Shown here: positions 1 through 5,460 of the stretch, in pieces
Position numbering within the stretch: position 1 is the first letter of the stretch
Layout: each line of letters starts with the position of its first letter
Assembly (NCBI GenBank): GCA_937863915.1
Contig: CALMID010000176.1
Coordinates: 1 to 6,555 of the forward strand
Direction of reading: 5' to 3'
Origin: an uncultured Pseudomonas sp.
GTDB taxonomy: Bacteria; Pseudomonadota; Gammaproteobacteria; Pseudomonadales; Pseudomonadaceae
DNA: 6,555 nt
The notes under the pieces: model-generated
What the model was told of the DNA's origin: nothing
What the model saw: only the letters and a program-made list of their open reading frames with translations
Database searches by the model: none
Translations under genes and position numbers: made by a program

Positions 1-1759
1 TGGTGCGGGCATAGGTTGCCAGGGAGTTGATCAGACCGATGTTCGGACCTTCAGGGGTCTCGATCGGGCACACGCGGCCATAGTGGGTCGGGTGTACGTC
101 ACGGACTTCGAAGCCGGCGCGCTCACGGGTCAGACCACCTGGGCCGAGTGCGGAAACGCGGCGTTTGTGGGTGATCTCGGAGAGCGGGTTGTTCTGGTCC
201 ATGAACTGCGACAGCTGGCTGGAACCGAAGAACTCCTTGATCGCGGCAGCCACCGGCTTGGCGTTGATCAGGTCCTGCGGCATCAGGCCTTCGCTTTCGG
301 CCATCGACAGACGTTCCTTGACCGCACGCTCAACGCGCACCAGGCCCACACGGAACTGATTCTCGGCCATCTCGCCGACGCAACGCACGCGACGGTTACC
401 CAGGTGGTCGATGTCGTCGACGATGCCCTTGCCGTTACGGATGTCGACCAGGGTCTTCAGGACTGCAACGATGTCGTCTTTGTTCAGAACGCCCGAACCT
501 TCGATCTCGGTACGACCGATACGACGGTTGAACTTCATGCGACCAACAGCGGACAGGTCGTAACGCTCGGCACTGAAGAACAGGTTGTTGAACAGTGTCT
601 CGGCGGCTTCCTTGGTTGGCGGCTCGCCAGGACGCATCATCCGATAGATCTCGACCAGCGCTTCCAGTTGGTTGCTGGTGGAGTCGATCTTCAGGGTGTC
701 GGAAATGAACGGACCACAGTCGATGTCGTTGGTGTAGAGGGTCTCTACACGCACAACCTGAGCCTTCGCCAGCTTGGCCAGCAGGTCAGCGGTGAGCTCG
801 GTGTTGCACTCAACCAGAATCTCGCCAGTGGCCGGATGGATGATGGCCTTGGCAGTGGTACGGCCCAGCATGTACTCGACGCTGACGTCGAGCTGCTTGA
901 TGCCGGACTTCTCCAACTGATTGATGTGACGGGCAGTGATACGACGACCCTGCTCAACGATGACCTTGCCCTTCTCATCCTTGATGTCGAAGGCAGCAAT
1001 TTCACCACGCAGACGCTGCGGAACCAGCTCCAGGCTGATGTTCTCACCGCTGAGGTGGAATACGTTGGTCGCGTAGAAGCTGTCCAGCACTTCTTCAGTG
1101 CTGTAGCCCAGTGCGCGCAGCAGAACGGACGCTGGCAGCTTGCGACGACGGTCGATACGCACGAACACACAGTCTTTCGGGTCGAACTCGAAGTCCAGCC
1201 AGGAACCACGGTAAGGAATGATGCGCGCGGAGTACAGCAGCTTGCCCGAGCTGTGGGTCTTGCCACGATCGTGGTCGAAGAACACACCCGGGGAACGGTG
1301 CAGCTGGGAAACAATCACACGCTCGGTACCGTTGATGATGAAGGTACCGTTTTCGGTCATGAGCGGAATTTCGCCCATGTAGACTTCTTGCTCTTTGATG
1401 TCCTTGATCGCCTTGTTCGACGACTCGCGATCGAAAATGATCAGACGGACTTTCACACGCAGCGGAACAGCAAAAGTCACGCCACGCAGCACACACTCTT
1501 TGACATCAAAGGCCGGCTCACCCAGGCGATAACCGACGTACTCGAGAGCGGCATTGCCGGAGTAGCTGATGATCGGGAAAACCGATTTGAAGGCCGCATG
1601 CAGGCCCACGTCACGAAGCGAATCCTTGCTGGCACCCGCCTGCAGGAATTCGCGATAGGAGTCCAGCTGGATGGCCAGGAGGTAAGGCACATCCATGACG
1701 TCCGGCAACTTGCTAAAGTCCTTGCGGATACGTTTTTTCTCAGTATATGAGTAAGCCAT
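1..1759 (-). CDS. rpoB: RNA polymerase beta subunit, N-terminal 586 residues (3' end outside window)
   Basis: This is the catalytic beta subunit of DNA-dependent RNA polymerase. I translated the minus frame from the ATG at 1757-1759 and found no stop through 586 codons; the gene runs off the left edge, and Pseudomonas RpoB is about 1,357 residues. It begins [20 protein letters not shown]. The part present covers the protrusion and lobe domains (roughly residues 30-450), then the rifampicin-binding part of the fork and the motif [12 protein letters not shown] near the end. The main rifampicin sites are all wild type: S517, D521, H531, R534 and S536 (E. coli S512, D516, H526, R529, S531). The start is supported by GGGGAA at 1765-1770 with a 5-base spacer. 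It is the first gene after the rplL-rpoB attenuator, so its level is probably set below that of the ribosomal proteins. Identification is certain; the domain limits are approximate family knowledge. Confidence 0.98.
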   Translation of the reverse strand, partial: MAYSYTEKKRIRKDFSKLPDVMDVPYLLAIQLDSYREFLQAGASKDSLRDVGLHAAFKSVFPIISYSGNAALEYVGYRLGEPAFDVKECVLRGVTFAVPLRVKVRLIIFDRESSNKAIKDIKEQEVYMGEIPLMTENGTFIINGTERVIVSQLHRSPGVFFDHDRGKTHSSGKLLYSARIIPYRGSWLDFEFDPKDCVFVRIDRRRKLPASVLLRALGYSTEEVLDSFYATNVFHLSGENISLELVPQRLRGEIAAFDIKDEKGKVIVEQGRRITARHINQLEKSGIKQLDVSVEYMLGRTTAKAIIHPATGEILVECNTELTADLLAKLAKAQVVRVETLYTNDIDCGPFISDTLKIDSTSNQLEALVEIYRMMRPGEPPTKEAAETLFNNLFFSAERYDLSAVGRMKFNRRIGRTEIEGSGVLNKDDIVAVLKTLVDIRNGKGIVDDIDHLGNRRVRCVGEMAENQFRVGLVRVERAVKERLSMAESEGLMPQDLINAKPVAAAIKEFFGSSQLSQFMDQNNPLSEITHKRRVSALGPGGLTRERAGFEVRDVHPTHYGRVCPIETPEGPNIGLINSLATYART

Positions 1760-1902
1760 CAGCGTTCCCCAGCTTGGTCACCTGCTTATTTGGCCCCTCC
1801 GGAGGGAGTGGCCAGAAAATCGTGCAAACCCCTTGGTTTGCGCCACCTCGTCGGGTGGTATTCCGTCAAGATCACCGTGTTAGCAACAGCGACCTATAAC
1901 GG
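1760..1902 (-). promoter_or_regulatory. Structured leader of rpoB, three tandem hairpins
   Basis: The transcript between the attenuator and the rpoB start can form three successive hairpins, read in the minus direction. First, CCACC pairs with GGTGG (1854-1858 with 1843-1847, 6-base loop). Second, GCAAACC pairs with GGTTTGC (1835-1841 with 1824-1830, loop AAGG). Third, TGGCC pairs with GGCCA (1810-1814 with 1791-1795) and encloses part of the 12-base palindrome CCCTCCGGAGGG at 1795-1806. The first two are separated by one base and could stack. None has a T-run after it, so they are not terminators. In E. coli the equivalent spacer carries an RNase III processing site after the attenuator; a similar role here is inference. 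No coding ORF was seen. Confidence 0.5.
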
Positions 1903-1931
1903 AAAAAGGCCGGTGGCAATTGCCACCAGCC
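1903..1931 (-). terminator. Intrinsic terminator/attenuator between rplL and rpoB
   Basis: In the minus direction, GGCTGGTGGC (1931-1922) pairs with GCCACCGGCC (1917-1908) around the loop AATT. This gives 10 pairs, one of them G-U, followed at once by five T residues (1907-1903). The centre is a perfect 16-base palindrome at 1912-1927. This is a textbook Rho-independent terminator 47 bases after the rplL stop. Because rpoB follows with no strong promoter visible, it most likely works as a partial terminator that lowers rpoBC relative to rplJL, as the well-known E. coli attenuator at this place does. Confidence 0.88.
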
Positions 1932-1977
1932 ATCAGCCTGTCGCTTAATGCTTGGGCTGTAGACGCAAAGTCGTCGC

Positions 1978-2346
1978 TTACTTGAGCTCGACTTTGGCGC
2001 CAGCTTCTTCCAGCTTCTTCTTGGCGTCTTCTGCAGCTTCTTTGGTCAGGCCTTCGGCAACAACCTGAGGAGCGGTGTCGACCTTCTCCTTGGCTTCCTT
2101 CAGACCCAGACCAGTCAGCTCGCGAACGACCTTGATCACGTTCACTTTCTTGTCGCCGGCTTCGGTCAGAACGACGTTGAACTCGGTCTGCTCTTCAGCA
2201 GCGGCAGCAGCAACGGCCGGGCCAGCGGCAACGGCGGCAGCGGCGGTCACGCCGAACTTCTCTTCCATCGCCTTGATCAGTTCAACGATCTGCATGACGG
2301 ACATTTCGGATACGGCGTTGATGATGTCTTCGTTGGTCAGAGCCAT
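1978..2346 (-). CDS. rplL: Large ribosomal subunit protein bL12 (L7/L12)
   Basis: This is the acidic stalk protein of the 50S subunit. It forms dimers that bind the L10 C-terminal helix and recruit EF-Tu, EF-G and IF2 to the ribosome. The product has 122 residues, close to E. coli's 121. Residues 1-32 ([16 protein letters not shown]...) are the dimerisation domain, about 33-52 form an Ala/Gly-rich flexible hinge, and 53-122 are the globular factor-binding domain with the conserved [17 protein letters not shown] at 70-86. The ATG is preceded by AGGA at 2356-2359 with a 9-base spacer; the stop is TAA. An 82-base spacer separates it from rplJ, and its AT-rich stretch (GTTATTTGTTTAATTTG on the minus strand) just before the leader could help high translation, since L12 is needed in several copies per ribosome; that last point is inference. 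The attenuator follows 47 bases after the stop. Confidence 0.98.
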   Translation of the reverse strand: MALTNEDIINAVSEMSVMQIVELIKAMEEKFGVTAAAAVAAGPAVAAAAAEEQTEFNVVLTEAGDKKVNVIKVVRELTGLGLKEAKEKVDTAPQVVAEGLTKEAAEDAKKKLEEAGAKVELK

Positions 2347-2428
2347 GACTCTAATTCCTGTATTGGGGTGACAGCCTTCGCGGCCATCAAATTAAACAAA
2401 TAACGTTGAAAGGGACGAGATGCCTGAA

Positions 2429-2929
2429 TTAGGCAGCAGCGCCTTCTTTCTGGTCGCGAATAGCCGCCAGAGTACGAGCCAGCTTGCTGGTAGCGCCTTG
2501 AATAACGCTCATCAGCTGTGCAACGGCTTCGTTGTAGGTCGGCAGAGTTGCCAGTACGTCGATCTGATTAGCTGCGAGGTATTGACCCTCGAACGCAGCT
2601 GCCTTGATCTCGAACTTGTCCTGACCCTTGGCGAACTCCTTGAAGATACGAGCGGCAGCGCCCGGATGTTCGTTGGAGAAAGCGATCAGGGTCGGGCCTT
2701 TGAACACGTCGTTGAGGACTTCAAACTGAGTGCCTTCAACAGCGCGCTTGAGCAGGGTGTTACGCACGACTTTCACGTACACACCAGCTTCGCGGGCCTC
2801 TTTACGGAGTCCGGTCATTGCGCCGACAGTCACGCCACGGGCATCAGCCACGACAGCGGACAGACCGGCTTTGGCAGCCTCGTTGACTTCAGCGACGATG
2901 GCCTTCTTGTCTTCGAGTTTAATTGCCAC
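2429..2929 (-). CDS. rplJ: Large ribosomal subunit protein uL10
   Basis: L10 anchors the L7/L12 dimers and, with L11, binds the GTPase-associated region of 23S rRNA. The L10-L12 complex also represses its own mRNA. The product has 166 residues (E. coli 165). The N-terminal globular rRNA-binding part includes [19 protein letters not shown] (25-43) and [10 protein letters not shown] (54-63); the C-terminal helix that carries L12 dimers starts around residue 133 and ends [16 protein letters not shown]. Translation starts at GTG (2927-2929): it is the only start that gives the family N-terminus [11 protein letters not shown], and it has a strong AGGAG site. The stop is TAA at 2429-2431. It is followed by rplL and preceded by a 196-base leader with the L10 recognition structure. 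Confidence 0.98.
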   Translation of the reverse strand: MAIKLEDKKAIVAEVNEAAKAGLSAVVADARGVTVGAMTGLRKEAREAGVYVKVVRNTLLKRAVEGTQFEVLNDVFKGPTLIAFSNEHPGAAARIFKEFAKGQDKFEIKAAAFEGQYLAANQIDVLATLPTYNEAVAQLMSVIQGATSKLARTLAAIRDQKEGAAA

Positions 2930-2936
2930 GGGTTTA

Positions 2937-2941
2937 CTCCT
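2937..2941 (-). promoter_or_regulatory. Ribosome binding site of rplJ (GTG start)
   Basis: AGGAG on the minus strand lies 7 bases before the GTG start of rplJ. It decides the start, because no in-frame ATG gives the conserved L10 N-terminus. A 7-pair hairpin (2956-2962 with 2969-2975) ends 14 bases upstream and leaves the site exposed. Confidence 0.85.
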
Positions 2942-2981
2942 GGATGTTACCGTATCGTCAAGCCGAGACTTGACGGCGTTT

Positions 2982-3057
2982 TGGTGTCTGATTCGGTAAA
3001 CGAATCGGGAGCACCATCTGCGTAGGCTGTAGGTTTAAGGCTTGCGCCGCCTACGGT
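2982..3057 (-). promoter_or_regulatory. L10 leader: autoregulatory mRNA element for rplJ-rplL
   Basis: Read in the minus direction, CGTAGGC (3055-3049) pairs with GCCTACG (3027-3021). This is followed closely by a second hairpin: TGGTG (3016-3012) pairs with CACCA (2986-2982), and above it GATTCG (3006-3001) pairs around the loop TTTAC (3000-2996) with CGAATC (2995-2990). Between the two helices is an asymmetric internal loop, CTCCC against AGA, as expected of the kink-turn bound by L10(L12)4. The run CCTACGCAGATGGTG closely resembles CCTGCGTAGACGGTG of the E. coli L10 leader as I remember it. A further hairpin (2956-2975, loop TCTCGG) lies between this element and the ribosome binding site. 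Repression of rplJ-rplL translation by excess L10-L12 is the known role in E. coli and is inferred here. Confidence 0.82.
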
Positions 3058-3065
3058 CTTGGATA

Positions 3066-3084
3066 GCCCCCGCCAGGCAGGGAC
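3066..3084 (-). other. Small hairpin in the rplJ leader
   Basis: In the minus direction, GTCCCTG (3084-3078) can pair with CGGGGGC (3072-3066) around the loop CCTGG, giving 7 pairs of which 2 are G-U. It lies between the 11-pair hairpin after rplA and the L10 leader and is not followed by T residues. It may be part of the upper fold of the leader or have no function. Confidence 0.35.
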
Positions 3085-3094
3085 CCCAATAATT

Positions 3095-3118
3095 GAGGCG
3101 AAGGCAAGCCTTCGCCTC
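3095..3118 (-). terminator. Perfect 11-pair hairpin after rplA, terminator-like or mRNA-stabilising
   Basis: GAGGCGAAGGC (3118-3108 in the minus direction) is followed by TT and then its exact complement GCCTTCGCCTC (3105-3095). The last pairs cannot close over two bases, so the working loop is GCTTGC or CTTG. It begins 7 bases after the rplA stop. The following bases AATTATT are T-rich but not a clean T-run. It could be a weak attenuator between rplKA and rplJL, a 3'-end stabiliser of rplKA mRNA, or an RNase III site. The structure is certain, the function is inference. Confidence 0.55.
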
Positions 3119-3125
3119 GTATCAC

Positions 3126-3821
3126 TTAGGCTTCCAGAGAAGCCTGATCGATCTGCAGACCCGGGCCCATGGTGGTGCTCAGGGTTACGCGCTTGACGTA
3201 AACACCCTTGGCCGCGGACGGCTTCAGGCGCTTCAGATCGGACAGCAGGGCTTCGACGTTCTGCTTCAGCTTGGCCGGCTCGAAATCAACCTTGCCCACG
3301 GAAGCGTGAATGATGCCGTTCTTGTCAGTACGGAAACGTACCTGACCAGCCTTGGCATTCTTCACCGCAGTCGCGACGTCCGGAGTTACGGTACCGACCT
3401 TCGGGTTCGGCATCAGGCCGCGCGGGCCCAGAACCTGACCCAGCTGACCGACCACACGCATGGCGTCCGGAGAAGCGATTACGACGTCATAGTTCAGATC
3501 GCCGCCTTTCATTTCGGCAGCCAGATCGTCCATACCGACTTTGTCAGCACCAGCGGCCAGAGCAGCTTCTACGCCCGGCCCCTGAGTGAACACGGCTACG
3601 CGAACGTCTTTACCAGTGCCATTCGGCAGCACGGTAGCGCCACGTACAACCTGGTCGGATTTACGCGGATCGACACCGAGGTTGATCGAAATATCGACGG
3701 ACTCTTTGAACTTGATGGTCGACAGTTCGGCCAGCAGTTTGGCGGCATCTTCGAAGCCGTATTGCTTGCCAGCTTCGATTTTTTCGGCGATCGCCTTCTG
3801 GCGCTTGGTCAGCTTAGCCAT
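3126..3821 (-). CDS. rplA: Large ribosomal subunit protein uL1
   Basis: L1 forms the mobile L1 stalk that helps release the E-site tRNA, and it represses its own mRNA by binding a copy of its rRNA site. The product has 231 residues (E. coli 234). The rRNA-binding domain I is made of the two ends, with [17 protein letters not shown] at 41-57 and STTMGPG at 215-221. Domain II lies between (about 68-159) and carries the conserved loop [11 protein letters not shown] at 131-141. The ATG at 3819-3821 follows the rplK stop with no gap (TAAATG), and GGAGG at 3830-3834, inside the rplK coding end, gives an 8-base spacer. This arrangement suggests translational coupling, so one L1 site near the rplK start could control both genes. 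The stop is TAA at 3126-3128; an 11-pair hairpin follows. Confidence 0.98.
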   Translation of the reverse strand: MAKLTKRQKAIAEKIEAGKQYGFEDAAKLLAELSTIKFKESVDISINLGVDPRKSDQVVRGATVLPNGTGKDVRVAVFTQGPGVEAALAAGADKVGMDDLAAEMKGGDLNYDVVIASPDAMRVVGQLGQVLGPRGLMPNPKVGTVTPDVATAVKNAKAGQVRFRTDKNGIIHASVGKVDFEPAKLKQNVEALLSDLKRLKPSAAKGVYVKRVTLSTTMGPGLQIDQASLEA

Positions 3822-4253
3822 TTACACACCCTCCACGTTCAGGCCCATGCTACGAGCAGAACCGGCGATGGTACGCACGGCTGCATCCAGGTCAGCGGCA
3901 GTCAGATCAGCCTGCTTCGACTTGGCGATCTCTTCCAGCTGAGCACGGGTAACAGTGCCGACTTTCTGGGTGTTCGGACGAGCCGAACCACTGCTGATAC
4001 CGGCTGCTTTTTTCAGCAGTACCGAAGCAGGGGTGCTCTTGGTTTCGAAAGTGAAGCTACGGTCGCTGTATACAGTGATGATCACCGGAGTCGGCAGACC
4101 AGGTTCCATGCCCTGAGTCTTGGCGTTGAACGCCTTGCAGAATTCCATGATATTCACACCGTGCTGACCCAGAGCCGGGCCAACGGGCGGCGACGGGTTG
4201 GCCTGACCGGCCTTCACTTGCAGCTTGATATAAGCCTGAATCTTCTTAGCCAT
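3822..4253 (-). CDS. rplK: Large ribosomal subunit protein uL11
   Basis: L11 binds the GTPase-associated centre of 23S rRNA with L10, and is needed for factor-dependent GTP hydrolysis and for RelA activation by uncharged tRNA. The product has 143 residues (E. coli 142). The N-terminal domain (1-70) carries the proline-rich segment [17 protein letters not shown] at 19-35, where thiopeptide antibiotics act, with P22 and P23 intact. The C-terminal rRNA-binding domain includes [19 protein letters not shown] at 81-99. K4 and K40 match the lysines that PrmA methylates in E. coli. The ATG at 4251-4253 has GGAG at 4260-4263 with a 6-base spacer. It is the first gene after the nusG terminator, so it needs its own promoter or read-through. 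Its stop abuts the rplA start. Confidence 0.98.
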   Translation of the reverse strand: MAKKIQAYIKLQVKAGQANPSPPVGPALGQHGVNIMEFCKAFNAKTQGMEPGLPTPVIITVYSDRSFTFETKSTPASVLLKKAAGISSGSARPNTQKVGTVTRAQLEEIAKSKQADLTAADLDAAVRTIAGSARSMGLNVEGV

Positions 4254-4296
4254 TTAAAACTCCAGTATCGGGTTCGAACGCCTGTAGGCTCCCCGC
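4254..4296 (-). promoter_or_regulatory. rplK leader, possible L1-binding mRNA site
   Basis: The short leader before rplK contains, in the minus direction, GGGGAGCC, a small GCC-TACA-GGC hairpin, the 8-base palindrome GTTCGAAC (4272-4279), and CCCGATACTGGAG running into the ribosome binding site. In E. coli L1 represses rplK-rplA through a site at this place that imitates its 23S rRNA target; the rRNA site carries GGAGCC-like and AAATACC-like strands, which this leader resembles only loosely. I could not build a convincing matching fold by hand, so this is location plus weak resemblance. Confidence 0.3.
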
Positions 4297-4324
4297 TTGC
4301 TAGCATTTGCCCCAGTGACGACAA
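4297..4324 (-). promoter_or_regulatory. Candidate sigma70 promoter for rplK-rplA
   Basis: In the minus direction, a -35-like TTGTCG (4324-4319) and a -10-like TAGCAA (4302-4297) are 16 bases apart, and TGC directly precedes the -10 as in an extended -10. The -10 matches the consensus at only three of six positions. The reason for proposing it is context: a strong terminator sits just upstream, and rplK-rplA must be highly expressed. The first T residues of the -35 are the last of the terminator T-run. Read-through from secE-nusG, or a promoter inside nusG, is the alternative. Confidence 0.35.
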
Positions 4325-4349
4325 AACCCCGCAACCATTGGCTGCGGGG
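4323..4349 (-). terminator. Intrinsic terminator after nusG
   Basis: In the minus direction, CCCCGCAGCC (4349-4340) pairs with GGTTGCGGGG (4336-4327) around the three-base loop AAT. This gives 10 pairs, one of them G-U, followed by TTTT (4326-4323) and then GT. It starts 20 bases after the nusG stop. It separates the tRNA-Trp-secE-nusG unit from rplK-rplA. Confidence 0.88.
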
Positions 4350-4369
4350 TAATGGGGCCTTTCGTTCGA

Positions 4370-4903
4370 TCAGACCTTTTCGACCTGACTGAATTCCAAC
4401 TCCACCGGAGTAGAGCGGCCGAAAATGAGCACAGCCACTTGGATGCGACTCTTTTCGTAGTTAACTTCTTCAACGACGCCGTTGAAATCAGCGAACGGAC
4501 CATCCACAACACGGACAGTTTCACCCGGCTCAAACAGCGTTTTCGGCTTCGGCTTGTCACCGCTATCAGCAACACGACGCAGGATGGCCTCAGCCTCTTT
4601 CTCGGTAATCGGCGCCGGCTTGTCGGCGGTACCACCGATGAAGCCCATCACACGAGGAGTGTCCTTGATGAGGTGCCAAGTGCCCTCATTCATTTCCATC
4701 TGAACCAGAACGTAGCCAGGAAAGAACTTACGCTCACTCTTGCGCTTCTGGCCGTTACGCATCTCCACCACTTCTTCGGTGGGAACCAGAATCTCGCCAA
4801 ACTGGTCTTCCATACCAGCCAGCTTGACGCGCTCAACCAGGGAGCGCATCACATGCTTCTCGTAGCCCGAGTAAGCATGCACAACATACCAACGCTTAGC
4901 CAC
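4370..4903 (-). CDS. nusG: Transcription elongation/termination factor NusG
   Basis: NusG binds RNA polymerase at the clamp helices through its N-terminal NGN domain, reducing pausing, while its C-terminal KOW domain contacts either Rho or ribosomal protein S10. The product has 177 residues, close to E. coli's 181. The NGN domain begins [16 protein letters not shown] and contains [15 protein letters not shown] (57-71). After a charged linker (about 110-125), the KOW domain starts at [19 protein letters not shown] (126-144). The start is GTG at 4901-4903: it gives the family N-terminus, and TAAGG (4911-4915) lies 7 bases before it. The TAA in that site is also the secE stop codon, and the gap between the genes is 9 bases, so the two are probably translated together. 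The stop is TGA at 4370-4372, followed by an intrinsic terminator. Confidence 0.98.
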   Translation of the reverse strand: MAKRWYVVHAYSGYEKHVMRSLVERVKLAGMEDQFGEILVPTEEVVEMRNGQKRKSERKFFPGYVLVQMEMNEGTWHLIKDTPRVMGFIGGTADKPAPITEKEAEAILRRVADSGDKPKPKTLFEPGETVRVVDGPFADFNGVVEEVNYEKSRIQVAVLIFGRSTPVELEFSQVEKV

Positions 4904-4912
4904 GGGACACCC

Positions 4913-5281
4913 TTACTCTACGATCATAGAAACAAGCCACCCCAGGAGGGAGTCGAGCCCCCACAGCAGGAGCGACATCACCAGAACAACAGCCACTACA
5001 ACCAGAGTGGTCTGCGTGGTTTCCTGACGAGTAGGCCACACGACTTTGCGGATTTCTGTCCGCGCTTCTTTCGCCAACTGCAAGAAAGCCGCACCCTTGA
5101 CCGTCTGCAGAGCAACAAAGCCCGCAACAGCCGCAAGCGCAACCAGAGCAAGTACGCGATACAGAATCGGCGACGCGGAGAAATATTGATTACCCGCAAC
5201 ACCAGCAGCCACCAAAGCAGCAACAACCACCCACTTCAGCGCATCGAAGCGACCATCTTTGGCTTCAGCCTTGGCACTCAT
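4913..5281 (-). CDS. secE: Protein translocase subunit SecE
   Basis: SecE is the small essential inner-membrane subunit that clamps SecY in the SecYEG translocon. I place the start at the ATG of MSAKAEAKDGRFD (5279-5281), giving 122 residues as in other Pseudomonas; AGGA at 5292-5295 is 10 bases before it. An in-frame ATG at 5285-5287 would add only two residues and has a 4-base spacer, too short. An open frame extends up to 5389 but runs through the tRNA gene and is not real. Three membrane segments are visible at about 15-33, 38-59 and 91-119, as in the E. coli three-helix form. The conserved amphipathic stretch AKEARTEIRKVVWPTRQETT (70-89), which lies on the cytoplasmic face and touches SecY, precedes the last helix. 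It shares a transcript with tRNA-Trp and nusG, judging from spacing. Confidence 0.97.
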   Translation of the reverse strand: MSAKAEAKDGRFDALKWVVVAALVAAGVAGNQYFSASPILYRVLALVALAAVAGFVALQTVKGAAFLQLAKEARTEIRKVVWPTRQETTQTTLVVVAVVLVMSLLLWGLDSLLGWLVSMIVE

Positions 5282-5306
5282 CTGCATTAAATCCTGTACA
5301 AGAAAC

Positions 5307-5332
5307 GCCAGATCCACAAAGTGAAATCTGGC
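5307..5332 (-). other. Hairpin formed by the tRNA-Trp 3' end and the secE leader
   Basis: In the minus direction, GCCAGAT (5332-5326) pairs exactly with ATCTGGC (5313-5307), with a further short CAC/GTG helix inside. The first four bases, GCCA, are the discriminator base and encoded CCA of tRNA-Trp. The hairpin therefore overlaps the mature tRNA end by four bases. GTTTCTTG follows, which is T-rich but not a clean terminator run. It could influence 3' processing of the tRNA or act as a weak attenuator before secE. Confidence 0.4.
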
Positions 5333-5404
5333 AGGCCAGGAGGGAATCGAACCCCCAACCTGCGGTTTTGGAGACCGCCGCTCTGCCAATTGAGCTACTG
5401 GCCT
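5329..5404 (-). tRNA. trpT: tRNA-Trp, anticodon CCA
   Basis: The minus strand folds into a complete cloverleaf: acceptor stem AGGCCAG with CTGGCCT, D stem GCTC with GAGC, anticodon stem GCGGT with ACCGC around the loop CTCCAAA, a 5-base variable loop, and a T arm GGGGG-TTCGATT-CCCTC with one G-U pair. The anticodon CCA is at 5371-5369 and reads UGG. The discriminator is G (5332) and the 3' CCA is encoded (5331-5329), for a total of 76 bases. It lies between tuf and secE, as in other Pseudomonas, and has its own likely promoter just upstream. Confidence 0.97.
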
Positions 5405-5412
5405 GTAACGAA

Positions 5413-5440
5413 GTCAGGCCGACCATTATGCCGGCCTGAC
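5413..5440 (-). terminator. Inverted repeat after tuf, weak terminator-like hairpin
   Basis: In the minus direction, GTCAGGCCG (5440-5432) pairs exactly with CGGCCTGAC (5421-5413) around a 10-base loop. It starts 20 bases after the first tuf stop codon. It is followed by TTCGTT, a poor T-run, so termination would be partial at best. The -10 box of the tRNA-Trp promoter lies in the loop. Confidence 0.5.
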
Positions 5441-5453
5441 AGGACAAGATCAA
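5425..5453 (-). promoter_or_regulatory. Sigma70 promoter for tRNA-Trp-secE-nusG
   Basis: In the minus direction, TTGATC (5453-5448) and CATAAT (5430-5425) are separated by exactly 17 bases. The -35 matches consensus at four of six positions and the -10 at five. A start site about 7 bases on (near 5418) leaves a 5' tRNA leader of roughly 14 bases. The segment after the -10, GGTCGGCC, is GC-rich like the discriminators of stable-RNA promoters under stringent (ppGpp) control; that regulation is inference. Confidence 0.72.
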
Positions 5454-5460
5454 CCGATTA

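Noticed and set aside
83..1750. A 555-codon open frame on the plus strand opposite rpoB.
   Set aside because: It is in codon register with rpoB, so its stops could arise only from sense TTA, CTA or TCA codons, which this highly expressed GC-ending gene avoids. It ends exactly opposite the TCA codon for Ser4. It resembles no known protein, and the minus strand is certain RpoB.
1893..1919. A possible rpoB promoter, TTGCCA with TATAGG on the minus strand.
   Set aside because: The boxes are fair, but the spacer is only 15 bases and the -35 lies in the terminator palindrome. It is too weak to list without a mapped start site.
2421..2435. A small inverted repeat TGCCT/AGGCA over the rplJ stop.
   Set aside because: Five pairs with no T-run is expected by chance and does not support a terminator.
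2420..3025. A 201-codon plus-strand open frame opposite rplJ.
   Set aside because: It is an in-register antisense shadow of rplJ with no ribosome binding site or family resemblance.
4270..4282. GGTTCGAACG, which resembles a tRNA T-loop, as a tRNA remnant or attachment site.
   Set aside because: No acceptor, D or anticodon arm surrounds it, and there are no integration repeats. It is only an 8-base palindrome in the rplK leader.
3093..4352. A 419-codon plus-strand open frame opposite rplA and rplK.
   Set aside because: rplA and rplK are in the same frame because their junction has no gap, so one in-register antisense frame spans both. The cause is codon bias, not coding.
4352..5290. A 312-codon plus-strand open frame opposite nusG and secE.
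   Set aside because: It is an in-register antisense shadow; nusG and secE share that frame.
5282..5389. An N-terminal extension of SecE to 158 residues.
   Set aside because: It runs through tRNA-Trp and begins with a tRNA-derived peptide. The ATG at 5279-5281 gives the 122-residue family length and has a ribosome binding site.
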